A stretch of DNA of 64,000 bases from Gemmatimonadaceae bacterium (GCA_016720905.1 JADKJT010000020.1:1-64000), one strand, 5' to 3'. Positions 11,503 to 21,650 are shown, counted from the first letter of the stretch. The notes: generated by a model from the letters alone, not told the origin. Made by a program: numbers and translations.

Positions 11503-13021
11503 CTACCTGATGCGAAGCGAAATCGTGAGCCGCTGCGTCGTCACCCGACCGCCGTTGAACCGCAACACGTCGGTGGGCGCAGCGATCACCCCGCCGCTGC
11601 TGGGAGAAGCCACAACGGTCACATCGTCACTGCCGCAGGCAAACGGACAGGGCGCGCACGACCCCCCGGCACCACAGGTCATGCTCAGGGCGTAGCGAAT
11701 CTCGTAGCCGGCGCTGCGCACCTTGAACCCGATGCTTGGTGTCCATTCCATCCAGTGCTCGTGCTGCACCCGACTCGAATCGCGCACCTGATCGGTCTGA
11801 CCAAGCCGGTACCGGATGGAATACACACCCAGTCCGAACTGAAAACCGAAGTGCGTGGCCGAATCGGTGGGCGGCGCCATGTGCTCAAACCCGAATCGCA
11901 TGAGCGAGTTCGAGAACTGGAATTCATTGTCCACCGTGTGCCCGCCCTGCGGAATCCGCGCGCCGCGCACCGTCACCGTATCACGGGCCGCCTCGGCCCA
12001 TGTCGTGCTGAACATCGGCTCCATGATCACGTCAAATCCGAAGGTGGCGTTGCGAAACGCGCGCGACATGCCGACACCGGCGTTGTAGGCCCACGTGTGC
12101 CCCGGATCCCGCGGCACGGTGATGACGTTGTTGATTTGATAGTCGGGAATCTTGGGATGTGAGAGTCGATTCACCGTGCCCAGCACACCCAGTTTCCACC
12201 CCTCCACGCCGACGGGCCGGGAATACTCGCTGTGCGCGCCCCACATGGAGGTGTAGTCGCGGTTGTGCTCACTGCGTTCGGCAACGTCGGTGAAGGTGTT
12301 TGGCGGCGCGAAACGCCTGAAGCCCGGCCAGTGCACATCGTGGGTCATGTCGAATCGACTGCGCAGGATCATCGCCTCGAAGTTCCGCCCCTCGCCCCAT
12401 TCTCTGGTGAGGCCCACTCGCATGTCTGACGCCGAGCCGTTCTGCAGAATACGATCACTGCCGGAGTACAGCTGGTCGACGCCCTGCTCGGCCTCGAGCG
12501 TCGCGACATACGCCGACGCCGACGGCAAATCCCTTGTCGAGCGCGCGCGCGATCACGCCGGTGACATATTGATTGGACGCCGTGCGTTCGCTGAGCGGCG
12601 CATTCCACGTTAGTTGGGTGCGGTCCAGTTGCTGCATGGCAAACAGGCCGCCATACGCCCACTTCCCGCTGGAGCCGATGCCACTGATTGGGAGCGTGCG
12701 CCCGCCGCCACGCGCATCAGACTGATTGTGGAAATACGGCGCGACCGACAGCATCCCGGCTTTGAGCCGCATGGCCTTGGCAGGATTCACAAACGGGTCC
12801 AGCAGCGCATCATCCAGCGCGATCCGCACGCCACCCATCGCCGCCCGATCGGACGGGATGATGTCGAACTGTTGGCCCATCTGGACCGGAACGGTGCGCG
12901 GAGAGATTGTCTGTGCCGCCAATTCGCCGACAACGCCGACGTTGGTCACCAGCGACAGGGCGACGAGGACGACTGCGAAGGAATGGGAGTCGCGAATACG
13001 GTGCCAACGAAGCTGACGCAT
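11503..13021 (-). pseudogene. Outer-membrane beta-barrel-like protein, frameshifted
   Basis: Two overlapping reading frames make one protein. The first (13021 to ~12515) holds a signal peptide and the sequence from TISPRTVPVQMGQQ to RALDKGFAVG. The second (from ~12515 to 11503) continues with SAYVATLEAEQGVDQLYSG and runs to LTISLRIR. The joint lies in a GTCGGCGTCGGCGTA stretch at ~12508-12526. Removing one base gives 1518 bases, an open frame of 505 codons plus stop. Alternating polar/hydrophobic segments, many aromatics and the basic end suggest a secreted or outer-membrane barrel; no family is recognised. Whether the shift is a real mutation or a sequence error is open. Confidence 0.7.
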
Positions 13022-13094
13022 TGAATGTCTCCCGCCTGTTCAGTGTAGACCGACAATACCACGGTACGCAGTGGCGTCGCTCGTTGCTTATACC

Positions 13095-13958
13095 CTAAGA
13101 AACCTCGGAAGCGGGTTTGGAGTCACCTCGGACACCGTCGTCCGAAATCCGCCGACTTCGCCCGAACAGTCGCGCGTCGCCAAGCGTTTGCGCGGTGGCC
13201 TCGAATTCCGGCATCGGCCCTCGCCACCGCAAGGCTTCGACCTCTCCAAATAGCGGTGCGTCAATGCGCAGCGTGGCCAACTGCTTGAACAACAACGCGT
13301 CGTGCTGATGCGCGCCGAGAATATCGGGCGCGAACGACTCGATCGGGCCGTGCCGCATGAGCAGTCGCGCCGCCGTTTTCGCACCGATGCCCGGGATTCC
13401 GGGATATCCATCGGCTGAGTCGCCAACCAACGCCAGGTAGTCCGGGATCAACATGGGAGGAACACCGAATTTCTCCAGGACACCGGCTTCATCGCGCACG
13501 TTTCCGCTCTTGCGATCGACTTGCACCACCCGCGTGCCGCGCACGCACTGGGAGAGATCCTTGTCCGGCGTCCAGATGTTCACGCGCTCCACGCGCGGGT
13601 CCAGCGCGGCCAGGTGTGCCGCCGAGGCGAGTGCATCGTCCGCTTCCAATTCCACCATGGGCCAGACCGCGACGCCCATGGCGCCGAGTGCGTCTTCCAG
13701 TGGATGGAGTTGCGCCCACAGCGCCGGGTCGATGCCCTCGCCCGTCTTGTACCCCGGCCACAGGTCATTGCGGAACGACTCGATGATGTGGTCGGTCGCG
13801 ACACCGATATGTGTCGCACCGGTCTCGAGCATTTGCAGCACCGTATTGAGCACACCACGCGCGGCGCCAACCTGTGAGTCTTCGCCCTGGGCTCCTCGTC
13901 GGAGGCCGTAGAAATGGCGGTAGAGCTCGTACGTCCCGTCTATGAGATGGACGATCAT
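13095..13958 (-). CDS. Stand-alone 5'-3' exonuclease / flap endonuclease-like protein
   Basis: The 287-aa protein matches the 5' nuclease domain found at the N-terminus of DNA polymerase I or alone as ExoIX/Xni. It starts MIVHLIDGTYELYRHFYG, with the first metal-binding Asp and the helical-arch region. It then has VELEADDALASAAHLA and IWTPDKDLSQCV with acidic metal ligands, and a helix-hairpin-helix segment GYPGIPGIGAKTAARLL. It lacks any polymerase part. Its ATG overlaps the stop of the upstream BNR-repeat gene (13955-13958), which suggests translational coupling to a functionally unrelated secreted protein. A role in RNA-primer or flap removal is likely. Confidence 0.87.
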   Translation of the reverse strand: MIVHLIDGTYELYRHFYGLRRGAQGEDSQVGAARGVLNTVLQMLETGATHIGVATDHIIESFRNDLWPGYKTGEGIDPALWAQLHPLEDALGAMGVAVWPMVELEADDALASAAHLAALDPRVERVNIWTPDKDLSQCVRGTRVVQVDRKSGNVRDEAGVLEKFGVPPMLIPDYLALVGDSADGYPGIPGIGAKTAARLLMRHGPIESFAPDILGAHQHDALLFKQLATLRIDAPLFGEVEALRWRGPMPEFEATAQTLGDARLFGRSRRISDDGVRGDSKPASEVS

Positions 13959-16606
13959 GGTCGCTTGAGGATGGGATCGGCCCGCACGTCCACCATACTG
14001 CTGGCCCGTGCGGAGCCCACGCCAACCTCGATGCTGTATCGCCCGGCCCGCGCATCATCGAGCACTCCCGTCGCCCGCTCCGCCTGCAGATCCCACACCA
14101 GCGTGTTCACGCCTGCCATCACCGGCGCTTGCCACTGCCGTACCACGCGACCGGTTGAATCACTGACGCTCACGTTCGCCGTGCCGGCGACGACGGTGGC
14201 AATCTGCACCCTCGCGACGTTGCGACCACGCCGATCACCTGGCACCGTCTCCCACGGGAAATAGTCACTGATCACGCTGCGAGTCGGGAACACGTGCAAC
14301 GGCATCGTTGGCGTCACGGTCGTCCGATCGCGAATGGGCACGAGGTCGAGAATCCACGCGCCGCGCCCGTACGTGCCAATCACCAATTCGTTGTCACGCG
14401 TCGGCACGGTGAGATCCTGCACCGGCGTTGACGGCAATGTGCCGCTCAGCGATTCCCACCACCCACCGCGATCGAACGAGACGTACACGCCGAGATCGGT
14501 CCCCACATACAACAGGTCGGCGTTGGCGGGATCTTCCTTGATGACGTTGACCGATTCCTGCGGCAGGTTGCCGGCAATCGAACGCCACGTGTGTCCCGTG
14601 TCGTTCGACACGAACAGGTAAGGTCGTGTATCGTCCTCACGGAATCCTGTGAAGCTCACATAGAGCGTGGCCGCGCTCTTCGCCGACGTGATCACACGAC
14701 TCACCCACTTTCTCGGCAGCCCCGCGTCGATGCGCCGCCAGTTGGCACCATCATCCATCGTGAGCCACAGACGACCGCTTTCCGTGCCGCCCGCCAACAT
14801 CCCCGGCACCAGCGGCGATTCCGTGAGCATGGTGAGGGCGCCCGTTGGCACCACGGAACGATCAACGCCGGCCGAATCACCCAGCTGCGGACTGACCGCC
14901 GTCCACGTGGTGCCGCGATCAGTGGTTTTCAGCACGCGGTTGCCGCCCGCATACAACGTGCGCGGATTGTGCGGAGAAATGAAGAACGGCGTGTACCAGC
15001 TGAATCGCAGCGGCGGCGCCCCGCGTGGCAACTGCGGACGAATGTTCTCACTCGAGGGCCCGCCGCTCAGAATGGACGCGCCCGTGATGTCCATGCGCAT
15101 CATCGCGCCGTTCTGGTGCTCGTAGTACACGAACCGATCGTCGGTGGGATCGGGCAGCGTCACGTAGCTGTCACCGCCGGTCCAGCGATCGAGATACACA
15201 CTGCGCCACGGATCGGGGACGGCATCATCCAGCGACGCGGTACTGGGTCCAAACAGCGCCGCGTCGTCCTGCGTGCCGGCGAATATGCGATAGGGCGTCT
15301 TGTCATCCGTGGCCACGAAATACATCTGCGACACCGGGATGTTGTTGAGGTGCAGCCAGCTGGCGCCGGCGTCGTACGACATGAACAACCCGCCGTCATT
15401 TCCCAGCAGCAGGCGGTCGGGGTTGGTCGGGTCGATCACCAGCTCATGATGGTCGAGATGCAACGATCGACCCTCGGTGTCGTGCAGCCGCAAAATGCGA
15501 TCACCCAGTCGCCGCCAGGTGGCGCCGCCATCAAACGACTCGAACCCCCGATTGCCCATGATGTACACGTGCTGTGCATTGCGCGGGTCCACGCGCACAT
15601 CGGTGAACTTCCAGCCGTACACACCGAACACCTCATACAAGTCGTCGGTGTTCACCTTGCGCCAATGCTCGCCCAGGTCGGCCGACCGATACACCTCGCC
15701 GCCCACGTATGGCCGGTCCTTCACGGTGGTGGGCGCCCGATTGTCGAGGAACAGGTACAGCACGTTGGGCGCGCCCGGTGTCACGTCAACGCCCGATCGC
15801 CCCACCACGCCCGTTGGCAATCCTGACGTGATGTGCCGCCAGGTGGCGCCGCCGTCGCGCGATTTGAACAACCCGCCTCGCGTGCCGGCCTCAATCTGCC
15901 AGGCCCACGCGTAAAGCGTGTTGGGATCCGACGGATCCATCGCCAGGTCCACCACACCGGTGCTGTCGTCAACGAACAACACGTGCGTCCAATGCACTCC
16001 GCCATCCACCGTGCGAAACACGCCGCGTTCCTTGTTGGCAGTCCACTGCCGCCCCATGGCCGCGACGTACACGATGTTGGGATTGGTGGGATGGATCAGC
16101 ACCTTGGCGATGTGATGCGTCTCGCCGAGTCCCATGTGGGTCCACGAGTCGCCGCCATTGGTGGACTTGAAGACACCTGTGCCCGGATACGCATAGCCGG
16201 AGAAGCGCGGCTGCGCCTCACCCGTGCCCACCCACACGGTATTCGGATGACTGCGGGAGACCGCGACATCACCGATCGCGAACGAGCTCTCGTGCTCGAA
16301 GATCGGCCGCCAGGTGAGTCCGTTGTTGACCGTCTTCCACAGATTGCCTGACCCGACACCAGCGTAAATCGTGCCGGTGTTGCCGGGCGGAATGGCAATC
16401 GCCTCCACGCGCGCGCCGATCTTGACGGGGCCGGCCGCACGCCAGGCAAGTCCGCGATACCACGAATTCTGCGCCAGCGTCTTGTGCGCCGTCCAGGCCG
16501 CAGCGCGCTCGGCGGCGCTGGTGGGCTGCGCCGAAAGGGCGACGGGCAGCAGCGCCGCCGCACACATCATCCAAACCGATTGTTTCAGCACGTTGCCCTC
16601 GCGCAT
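13955..16606 (-). CDS. Secreted BNR/sortilin-type beta-propeller protein
   Basis: I take the start at the ATG at 16606 (883 aa). A GTG at 16591 preceded by GAGGGC is an equally good candidate. The signal peptide is SVWMMCAAALLPVALSAQ. The rest is a long run of BNR/Asp-box repeats such as VFKSTNGGDSWTHMG, VFRTVDGGVHWTHVL, LFKSRDGGATWRHIT and LKTTDRGTTWTAVSP, the pattern of VPS10/sortilin-like and plant photosystem assembly-like propellers. The C-terminal ~100 residues form a FlgD-like Ig domain (VSDSTGRVVRQWQAPVMAG). Such proteins are often annotated as glycosyl hydrolases, but no catalytic residues are identifiable. It lies upstream of and overlaps the exonuclease gene. Confidence 0.88.
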   Translation of the reverse strand: MREGNVLKQSVWMMCAAALLPVALSAQPTSAAERAAAWTAHKTLAQNSWYRGLAWRAAGPVKIGARVEAIAIPPGNTGTIYAGVGSGNLWKTVNNGLTWRPIFEHESSFAIGDVAVSRSHPNTVWVGTGEAQPRFSGYAYPGTGVFKSTNGGDSWTHMGLGETHHIAKVLIHPTNPNIVYVAAMGRQWTANKERGVFRTVDGGVHWTHVLFVDDSTGVVDLAMDPSDPNTLYAWAWQIEAGTRGGLFKSRDGGATWRHITSGLPTGVVGRSGVDVTPGAPNVLYLFLDNRAPTTVKDRPYVGGEVYRSADLGEHWRKVNTDDLYEVFGVYGWKFTDVRVDPRNAQHVYIMGNRGFESFDGGATWRRLGDRILRLHDTEGRSLHLDHHELVIDPTNPDRLLLGNDGGLFMSYDAGASWLHLNNIPVSQMYFVATDDKTPYRIFAGTQDDAALFGPSTASLDDAVPDPWRSVYLDRWTGGDSYVTLPDPTDDRFVYYEHQNGAMMRMDITGASILSGGPSSENIRPQLPRGAPPLRFSWYTPFFISPHNPRTLYAGGNRVLKTTDRGTTWTAVSPQLGDSAGVDRSVVPTGALTMLTESPLVPGMLAGGTESGRLWLTMDDGANWRRIDAGLPRKWVSRVITSAKSAATLYVSFTGFREDDTRPYLFVSNDTGHTWRSIAGNLPQESVNVIKEDPANADLLYVGTDLGVYVSFDRGGWWESLSGTLPSTPVQDLTVPTRDNELVIGTYGRGAWILDLVPIRDRTTVTPTMPLHVFPTRSVISDYFPWETVPGDRRGRNVARVQIATVVAGTANVSVSDSTGRVVRQWQAPVMAGVNTLVWDLQAERATGVLDDARAGRYSIEVGVGSARASSMVDVRADPILKRP

Positions 16607-16744
16607 GCCGCACGCACTCCCTGGTGAAGTTCGCGGTGCCTGACCGCGTTGTCCGAGTATGGTGCGCGCACTCACGCGGCGCCATATGTTGAACGTCCAC
16701 CGCCAGGGCGCAAACGGGCGGACTCACCTCAGTGCGGAGCCAGG

Positions 16745-17008
16745 ATGAGCAAGTACTTCAGTGGTTTGCAGCGCGGGCTGCAGTCAATGGGCGACGAACC
16801 AGACGGAGAGCGCTACGCCGTTGCCGGCATGGCGGTGACGTGCGCCCATTGCTCACACGACCGTTTCGTGGAAGGGCGCGCGCAACTCAACACGGCGGGC
16901 ATGACCTTTCTCAATCTGGACTGGGCGAATCGTTCGGCTGCGACCTTGACGTGCACCAATTGCGGACGGATTGAGTGGTTCCTCGCCGATCCCGAGGAAA
17001 CCGCGTGA
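16745..17008 (+). CDS. Small zinc-ribbon protein
   Basis: An 87-aa protein; the ATG at 16745 is chosen because GGAG stands 7-10 bases upstream and the longer frame would extend into the divergent leader. It carries two CxxC pairs, VTCAHCSHDRF and LTCTNCGRIEWF, about 40 residues apart. Together they would form a single zinc ribbon of the kind seen in small DNA-binding or unknown-function proteins. There is no signal peptide. It is divergent from the BNR gene and converges on the gene at 17037. Confidence 0.65.
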   Translation: MSKYFSGLQRGLQSMGDEPDGERYAVAGMAVTCAHCSHDRFVEGRAQLNTAGMTFLNLDWANRSAATLTCTNCGRIEWFLADPEETA

Positions 17009-17036
17009 CGCGAACTGACGCCGTGCTGCGATGCGG

Positions 17037-17858
17037 CTACTTCGCAGCCTGCGCCAACCGCGTCGCCTGCTCAATATCGGTGGCATGGAACTGATATTCC
17101 GGCAGCGCCTTCTTCAGCTCAGCGTCCTTGGCACTCAGGAACGTTTTCCACGCTTTGGCTGCCACAGCGGCTTCACCGCGCAACGTCGCGGTGCGCGCCG
17201 AGAGGGCCAGCCCGAGCAAGTGATTGGGTGATTTTTGCAAAATCGTGTCAGCCTGCGCTTTCGCGATATCGAGGTTCCCGGTTTCCGACGCCACACGGCC
17301 GTAGTCGTAACGCGCATCGGTATCCAGTTCGGCGCCCAATTGCTCGAAGCTGGTGAGCGCCATCGGCGCGAAGAACTGCGCGCTGTCCTTCTTGCCTTCT
17401 TCGACGTAGCGCATGATGCGATCGTACAACCGACTGGCGCGCTCACGCGGCGTCATGTTGCTGATATCCGGTGCGGCACCGCCACCACCACCGTTGGCAA
17501 ACGGTGCCACCAGTGGTGACGCACCCGCCGACCCGCCGGCAGGGGCAGACGGTTCGGCACCCTTACCGACGAAATAGCCGACCACCGACACCAGGATCAG
17601 TGCGGCGACACCCCATGGGGCGTACATGGACAGTCGACCGGTAGAACTCGGCGCGGCGCTGGATGACAACGCACTACCCGGAGGGCCGCCAACCGCCGTC
17701 CCGCACTCATTGCAGAATCGTGCGCCCGCCGTCAACGCGGCACCACAATTCCCACAGCCACCAACGGAGAGTGCGGCACCGCACTGATTGCAGAACTTGC
17801 CCGAGGCGCGAGCGCCACACGAGGGGCATGGGGTCGAGGCCGGATTGCGATTTGTCAT
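17037..17858 (-). CDS. Zinc-ribbon membrane protein with C-terminal TPR-like region
   Basis: A 273-aa protein starting at the ATG at 17858; the upstream in-frame extension is the shadow of the ATPase D gene. Residues 8-55 hold three CxxC zinc-ribbon units (CPSCG...CNQCG, CGNCG...CNECG) typical of DZR domains. One transmembrane helix follows (~73-92, WGVAALILVSVVGYFVG), then a Gly/Ala linker, then a helical TPR-like domain from ~130 with DYGRVASETGNLDIAKAQADTIL. It lies 62 bases downstream of atpD of the V/A-ATPase on the same strand, so it may be the last gene of that transcript. Its function is unknown. Confidence 0.7.
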   Translation of the reverse strand: MTNRNPASTPCPSCGARASGKFCNQCGAALSVGGCGNCGAALTAGARFCNECGTAVGGPPGSALSSSAAPSSTGRLSMYAPWGVAALILVSVVGYFVGKGAEPSAPAGGSAGASPLVAPFANGGGGGAAPDISNMTPRERASRLYDRIMRYVEEGKKDSAQFFAPMALTSFEQLGAELDTDARYDYGRVASETGNLDIAKAQADTILQKSPNHLLGLALSARTATLRGEAAVAAKAWKTFLSAKDAELKKALPEYQFHATDIEQATRLAQAAK

Positions 17859-17920
17859 TCGGACAAGTTGCTCAACACCCGCGTGCTTGTACACCCCGCC
17901 GGGGGACGCGTGCGTGAAAA

Positions 17921-18544
17921 TCAGCCCTTGCGGAGCACGTGCCGCAATCGCAGCTGCTCCTCGCGCTCCCGCTCCTCCAATTGACGGCGGACGGCGCTGA
18001 TGCTCGCGGTCAACGAGGGGGCCACCCGCTGTTCCAAGGTGCGCAACCGCCGATTGGCCTGCGCCAGGGCTTCGCCCAGGCGGCGCATCCGCTGCTCCCG
18101 CGGCGCGGCGTCGATCAGCAGCTCCACCAATCGTTCGAAGCGCTCCGCCGTGTCGGCGGCCGAGGGACCCGTGATGGCCGGCGCCAGACCCCGCGCATCG
18201 ATGGATCGCGTCACCGGTGACCGGTCGATCACATCGTCGACGGCAATACCCCACACCACCGCCGTGCGGAGCTCGACCTGCGGTTCGTGGCGTGGCATGG
18301 CCATCACCCGAAGCCCGTGCGCTCCGTGGATGGCCAACGCATCGGCCAGCGACAGGCTGGCCTGCGTGATCGCTTCCGTCATTTCCGAGCGAAAGGCCAC
18401 CGCTGGCCGTGCCGCCGCAAACAGTTCGATGACCAGCGCCTCGCGTTTGCGACGCGTCAGCGCCACGCCCCGATGCACGCGCGCCAGTTCGCGCCGAGCG
18501 CGCAACAGATTCATGCGGGTGGGTGCCAGACGGCGGGAGGTCAT
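17921..18544 (-). CDS. atpD: V/A-type ATPase subunit D (central stalk)
   Basis: The central rotor shaft of the V/A-ATPase. The 207-aa protein begins at the ATG at 18544 (MTSRRLAPTRMNLLRARREL), which overlaps the atpB stop in an ATGA; the longer frame is a shadow. The N-terminal motif P-T-R-x-x-L-L-x-x-R-x-x-L is the family signature. Long N- and C-terminal helices form the coiled coil, and the C-terminus ends in Arg/Glu-rich LEEREREEQLRLRHVLRKG. It is the last ATPase gene in the operon. Confidence 0.9.
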   Translation of the reverse strand: MTSRRLAPTRMNLLRARRELARVHRGVALTRRKREALVIELFAAARPAVAFRSEMTEAITQASLSLADALAIHGAHGLRVMAMPRHEPQVELRTAVVWGIAVDDVIDRSPVTRSIDARGLAPAITGPSAADTAERFERLVELLIDAAPREQRMRRLGEALAQANRRLRTLEQRVAPSLTASISAVRRQLEEREREEQLRLRHVLRKG

Positions 18545-19953
18545 GCGGTCGACTCGGTGATTGGCGTCACTGTCGCTGGCCGCGACGCGTGATGCGCCTT
18601 CCATGTGGCGTCAGACAGCCGCAGCAGATCGTCGCGCGGCAACGCGTCCAGCAGACGCCAGCCCACAGTGAACGTCTCGTCCAGCGAGCGACGCGCGTCC
18701 TGACCAATGAACTCGCGCTCAAAGGCCTCGGCAAATACCAGCGCGCGTCGATCGCTGGGCGGCAATCCCGACTCGCCGACAATGGCCGCCATCTCGCGTG
18801 CCTCCCGCCCGCGCGCGTACGAGGCATACAGCTGATCGCTCCATTCGCGATGCTCGGCACGCGTGCGATCGCTGCCGATGCCGCCACTCATCAGGCGTGA
18901 CAGCGACGGCAGCACGTCGATCGGCGGCACGACACCGCGTCGATGCAACTCGCGACTGAGCACGATCTGCCCTTCGGTGATGTACCCCGTGAGATCGGGA
19001 ATCGGGTGCGTGATGTCATCGTCGGGCATGGTCAGAATCGGGATCTGCGTGATCGACCCCGGTTTGCCTTGAATGATGCCGGCGCGTTCGTACAACGAGG
19101 CCAGATCGGTGTACATGTAGCCCGGATAGCCGCGACGCCCGGGGATCTCTTCCCGTGCGGTGGCGATTTCACGCAGCGCTTCGCAATAGTGCGTCATGTC
19201 GGCCATCACCACCAACACGTGCATGCCGCATTCGAACGCCAGATATTCCGCACAGGTCAGCGCCAGGCGCGGGGCGTGCAGGCGCTCCACCGCCGGGTGC
19301 GCCGCCTGATTGAGGTACAGCACCGTGCGCGGTAATGCACCACTCGCTCGCACCCGTTCCAGGAACTCCTGCGTCTCGCGCGCCGTGATGCCGATGGCGG
19401 CGAACACCACCGCGAACGGTTCGTCGTGCGGCGCCCGGGCCCACTCCACAATGCGCGCCGCGATTTCCAGACCGGGGAGACCGGGACCGGAAAACACCGG
19501 CAGCTTCTGCCCGCGCACCAACGTGTTCATCGCGTCGATCGCGCTGATGCCGGTTTCGATGAAGTCGCGCGGACGCGCGCGCCGCACGGGATTGATGGGT
19601 GCGCCGTCGATCGGCCGCAAGGCGTCGCCGATGGGGGCAGGCAAGCCATCCACTGGTGCGCCGTGGCCGTCCAGTGCCCGACCCAGCAGCTCGCGCCCCA
19701 CCACCGCCGTGGCGCTTTCACCGGTGAGCACCACTTCCACACGATCGGGCGCGAGACCCACCGTGGCATCCAGCAGCTGAATCACGGTGGTGCGTTCACC
19801 CGCGTCGATCACTTGCCCGCGCCGATCGAGTTGGCCGGGCTGCCGCACGATCACCGATTCGCCAAGCGCGACACGACGTGTCTGTTCCAGAAACAGCAGC
19901 GGCCCGCCAGCGCCGGCTGCGCCGCGATGCGTGACTTCGGTGCGCATGGTCAT
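18541..19953 (-). CDS. atpB: V/A-type ATPase subunit B (non-catalytic nucleotide subunit)
   Basis: A 470-aa subunit that alternates with A in the A3B3 head. It has the family beta-barrel N-terminus (LFLEQTRRVALGES), the insertion-free nucleotide domain with the degenerate P-loop region (IDAMNTLVRGQKLPVFSGPGLPG), GRRGYPGYMYTDLASLYERAG, and the C-terminal helical domain. The Walker A Lys is absent, as expected for the regulatory subunit. Both ends overlap the neighbouring genes by 4 bases (atpA at 19950, atpD at 18541). The length is normal for a bacterial V-type B subunit. Confidence 0.95.
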   Translation of the reverse strand: MTMRTEVTHRGAAGAGGPLLFLEQTRRVALGESVIVRQPGQLDRRGQVIDAGERTTVIQLLDATVGLAPDRVEVVLTGESATAVVGRELLGRALDGHGAPVDGLPAPIGDALRPIDGAPINPVRRARPRDFIETGISAIDAMNTLVRGQKLPVFSGPGLPGLEIAARIVEWARAPHDEPFAVVFAAIGITARETQEFLERVRASGALPRTVLYLNQAAHPAVERLHAPRLALTCAEYLAFECGMHVLVVMADMTHYCEALREIATAREEIPGRRGYPGYMYTDLASLYERAGIIQGKPGSITQIPILTMPDDDITHPIPDLTGYITEGQIVLSRELHRRGVVPPIDVLPSLSRLMSGGIGSDRTRAEHREWSDQLYASYARGREAREMAAIVGESGLPPSDRRALVFAEAFEREFIGQDARRSLDETFTVGWRLLDALPRDDLLRLSDATWKAHHASRPATVTPITESTA

Positions 19954-21650
19954 ACGGTTGCTCCATCGCGCAGCGCAATCAGCGCGCGTCGCGCCGGCAC
20001 GAGGTCGAACTGCGCAAAGGGCTTGCCGCCCGCCAGATGCGCTTCACCGGCGCGCAACGTCTCCAGTGCGGCCTGCGCCATCTGCCACGTCTTCTGCGGC
20101 GAGGAGATCGCATCCGCCGTGTTGAACACATTCTGTCGCAACAGCACCTCGCGCACCATCGCCGCCGTATCCATCACCAGATGATCGTGATCCTCCAGCG
20201 CATCCGGACCCACCAGCCCCGCGATATCCCGTAGTTCGCGCTCCTGTTGGAGCAACGCCAGCAGTTCGCCGCGCATCCGCGCCCAACCCGCGCCCCCGTG
20301 TTCGTCAAACCACGCCGACACCGAGTTCGCGTACAACGAGAAGCTCGTGTCCCAATCCACCGCCGGATAATGACGCTGATGCGCCAACGCGGGATCGAGC
20401 GCCCACAACGCGCCGGTCACCCGTAAGGCCGCCTGCGTCACGGGCTCGGAGAAGTCGCCGCTGGGCGGCGAAATGGCCGCAAGAATCGTGACGGCTCCTT
20501 CGCGCGCTGGCGTGCCCAGCACACGGGCACAGCCGGCGCGTTCAAAGAACTGTCCCAGTCGACTGGCGAGATAGGTGGGATAGCCCTCCTCACCCGGCAT
20601 CTCCTGCTGACGCGCGCCCATCTCGCGCAACGCCTCCGCCCAGCGTGACGTCGAGTCGATCATCAGCGCCACGCGCTGCCCCTGATCGCGGAAATACTCG
20701 GCAATGGTCACGCCGAGGTAGATCGACGCCTCGCGCGCGGCGACCGGCATGTTTGACGTATTCACCACCAACACCGCCCGGTCCATCACATGTTGCCCGG
20801 TGCGCGGATCGATCAGCTCGGGAAACTCGGTGAGCACGTCGGTCATCTCGTTGCCGCGCTCTCCGCATCCGACATACACCACCACATCGGCTTCGGCGTA
20901 TTTGGCCAGCGACTGCTCGATGATGGTCTTGCCAGTGCCGAATCCCCCAGGCACGGCGGCACTGCCGCCCTCGGCAACCGGAAAGAACAGGTCGAACACG
21001 CGTTGTCCAGTGACAAATGGCCGAGACGACGGCAGTCGCTCGATGACCGGACGCGGCGTCCGCACCGGCCACGCGTGCGAGAGGCGCAACGCGGTGCCGT
21101 CGGTCAACGTCCCAAGGGGATCGATCACGCGGTAGTCGCCGGAGTCGAGCGCCGCGATGGTACCGGACACGCCCGGTGGCACCAGAATGTGATGCGTCAT
21201 CGTGCCCTCGGCGACCGTGCCCAGCACGTCACCAGCACGCACAACGTCGCCGACATGCCGTGCGGCATCGAAATGCCAGCGCCGATCGCGATCAAGCATG
21301 TCGGCCCGCGCGCCCGGGGCGATGAAATCACCGGTGGCATCGGCCACCCGGGCCAACGGACGCCCGACGCCATCCAGCACAGCTCCCAGCAATCCGGGCC
21401 CGAGTTGCGCCGTGAGCGACACGTTGGCGGCTTCCACCGGTTCACCGATGGCCAGACCCGTCGTGTCCTCGTACACCTGCAGCGTGGTCACATCGCCGCG
21501 TTGCCGAACCACTTCGCCCAGCAGCCGCCGTTCGCCCACGAACGCGATTTCAAACAGCGCCGCCTGCATGGGCGATGCCTCCACCAGCGAGCCGGCGGCG
21601 CGCACAATACGCGCGGGCGCGACAGGCGTTGAAGCCGCGTGCGTCGTCAT
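19950..21650 (-). CDS. atpA: V/A-type ATPase catalytic subunit A
   Basis: The 566-aa catalytic subunit hydrolyses or makes ATP in the A3B3 head. Seen in order are the N-terminal beta-barrel, the non-homologous bulge domain characteristic of V-type A subunits, the P-loop PGGFGTGKTIIEQSLAKY, the GCGERGNEMTDVL motif with the catalytic Glu, and the SRWAEALREMGARQQEMPGEEGYPTYLASRL region. Thermus and eukaryotic A subunits have GPFGSGKT; the Gly-Phe-Gly-Thr variant is conservative. It overlaps atpF (21647) and atpB (19950) with ATGA junctions. Confidence 0.96.
   Translation of the reverse strand: MTTHAASTPVAPARIVRAAGSLVEASPMQAALFEIAFVGERRLLGEVVRQRGDVTTLQVYEDTTGLAIGEPVEAANVSLTAQLGPGLLGAVLDGVGRPLARVADATGDFIAPGARADMLDRDRRWHFDAARHVGDVVRAGDVLGTVAEGTMTHHILVPPGVSGTIAALDSGDYRVIDPLGTLTDGTALRLSHAWPVRTPRPVIERLPSSRPFVTGQRVFDLFFPVAEGGSAAVPGGFGTGKTIIEQSLAKYAEADVVVYVGCGERGNEMTDVLTEFPELIDPRTGQHVMDRAVLVVNTSNMPVAAREASIYLGVTIAEYFRDQGQRVALMIDSTSRWAEALREMGARQQEMPGEEGYPTYLASRLGQFFERAGCARVLGTPAREGAVTILAAISPPSGDFSEPVTQAALRVTGALWALDPALAHQRHYPAVDWDTSFSLYANSVSAWFDEHGGAGWARMRGELLALLQQERELRDIAGLVGPDALEDHDHLVMDTAAMVREVLLRQNVFNTADAISSPQKTWQMAQAALETLRAGEAHLAGGKPFAQFDLVPARRALIALRDGATV

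Noticed and set aside
17859..18254. Upstream extension of the zinc-ribbon membrane protein
   Set aside because: It overlaps atpD, has Arg/Gly/Ala shadow composition, and the zinc ribbon starts right after the ATG at 17858.
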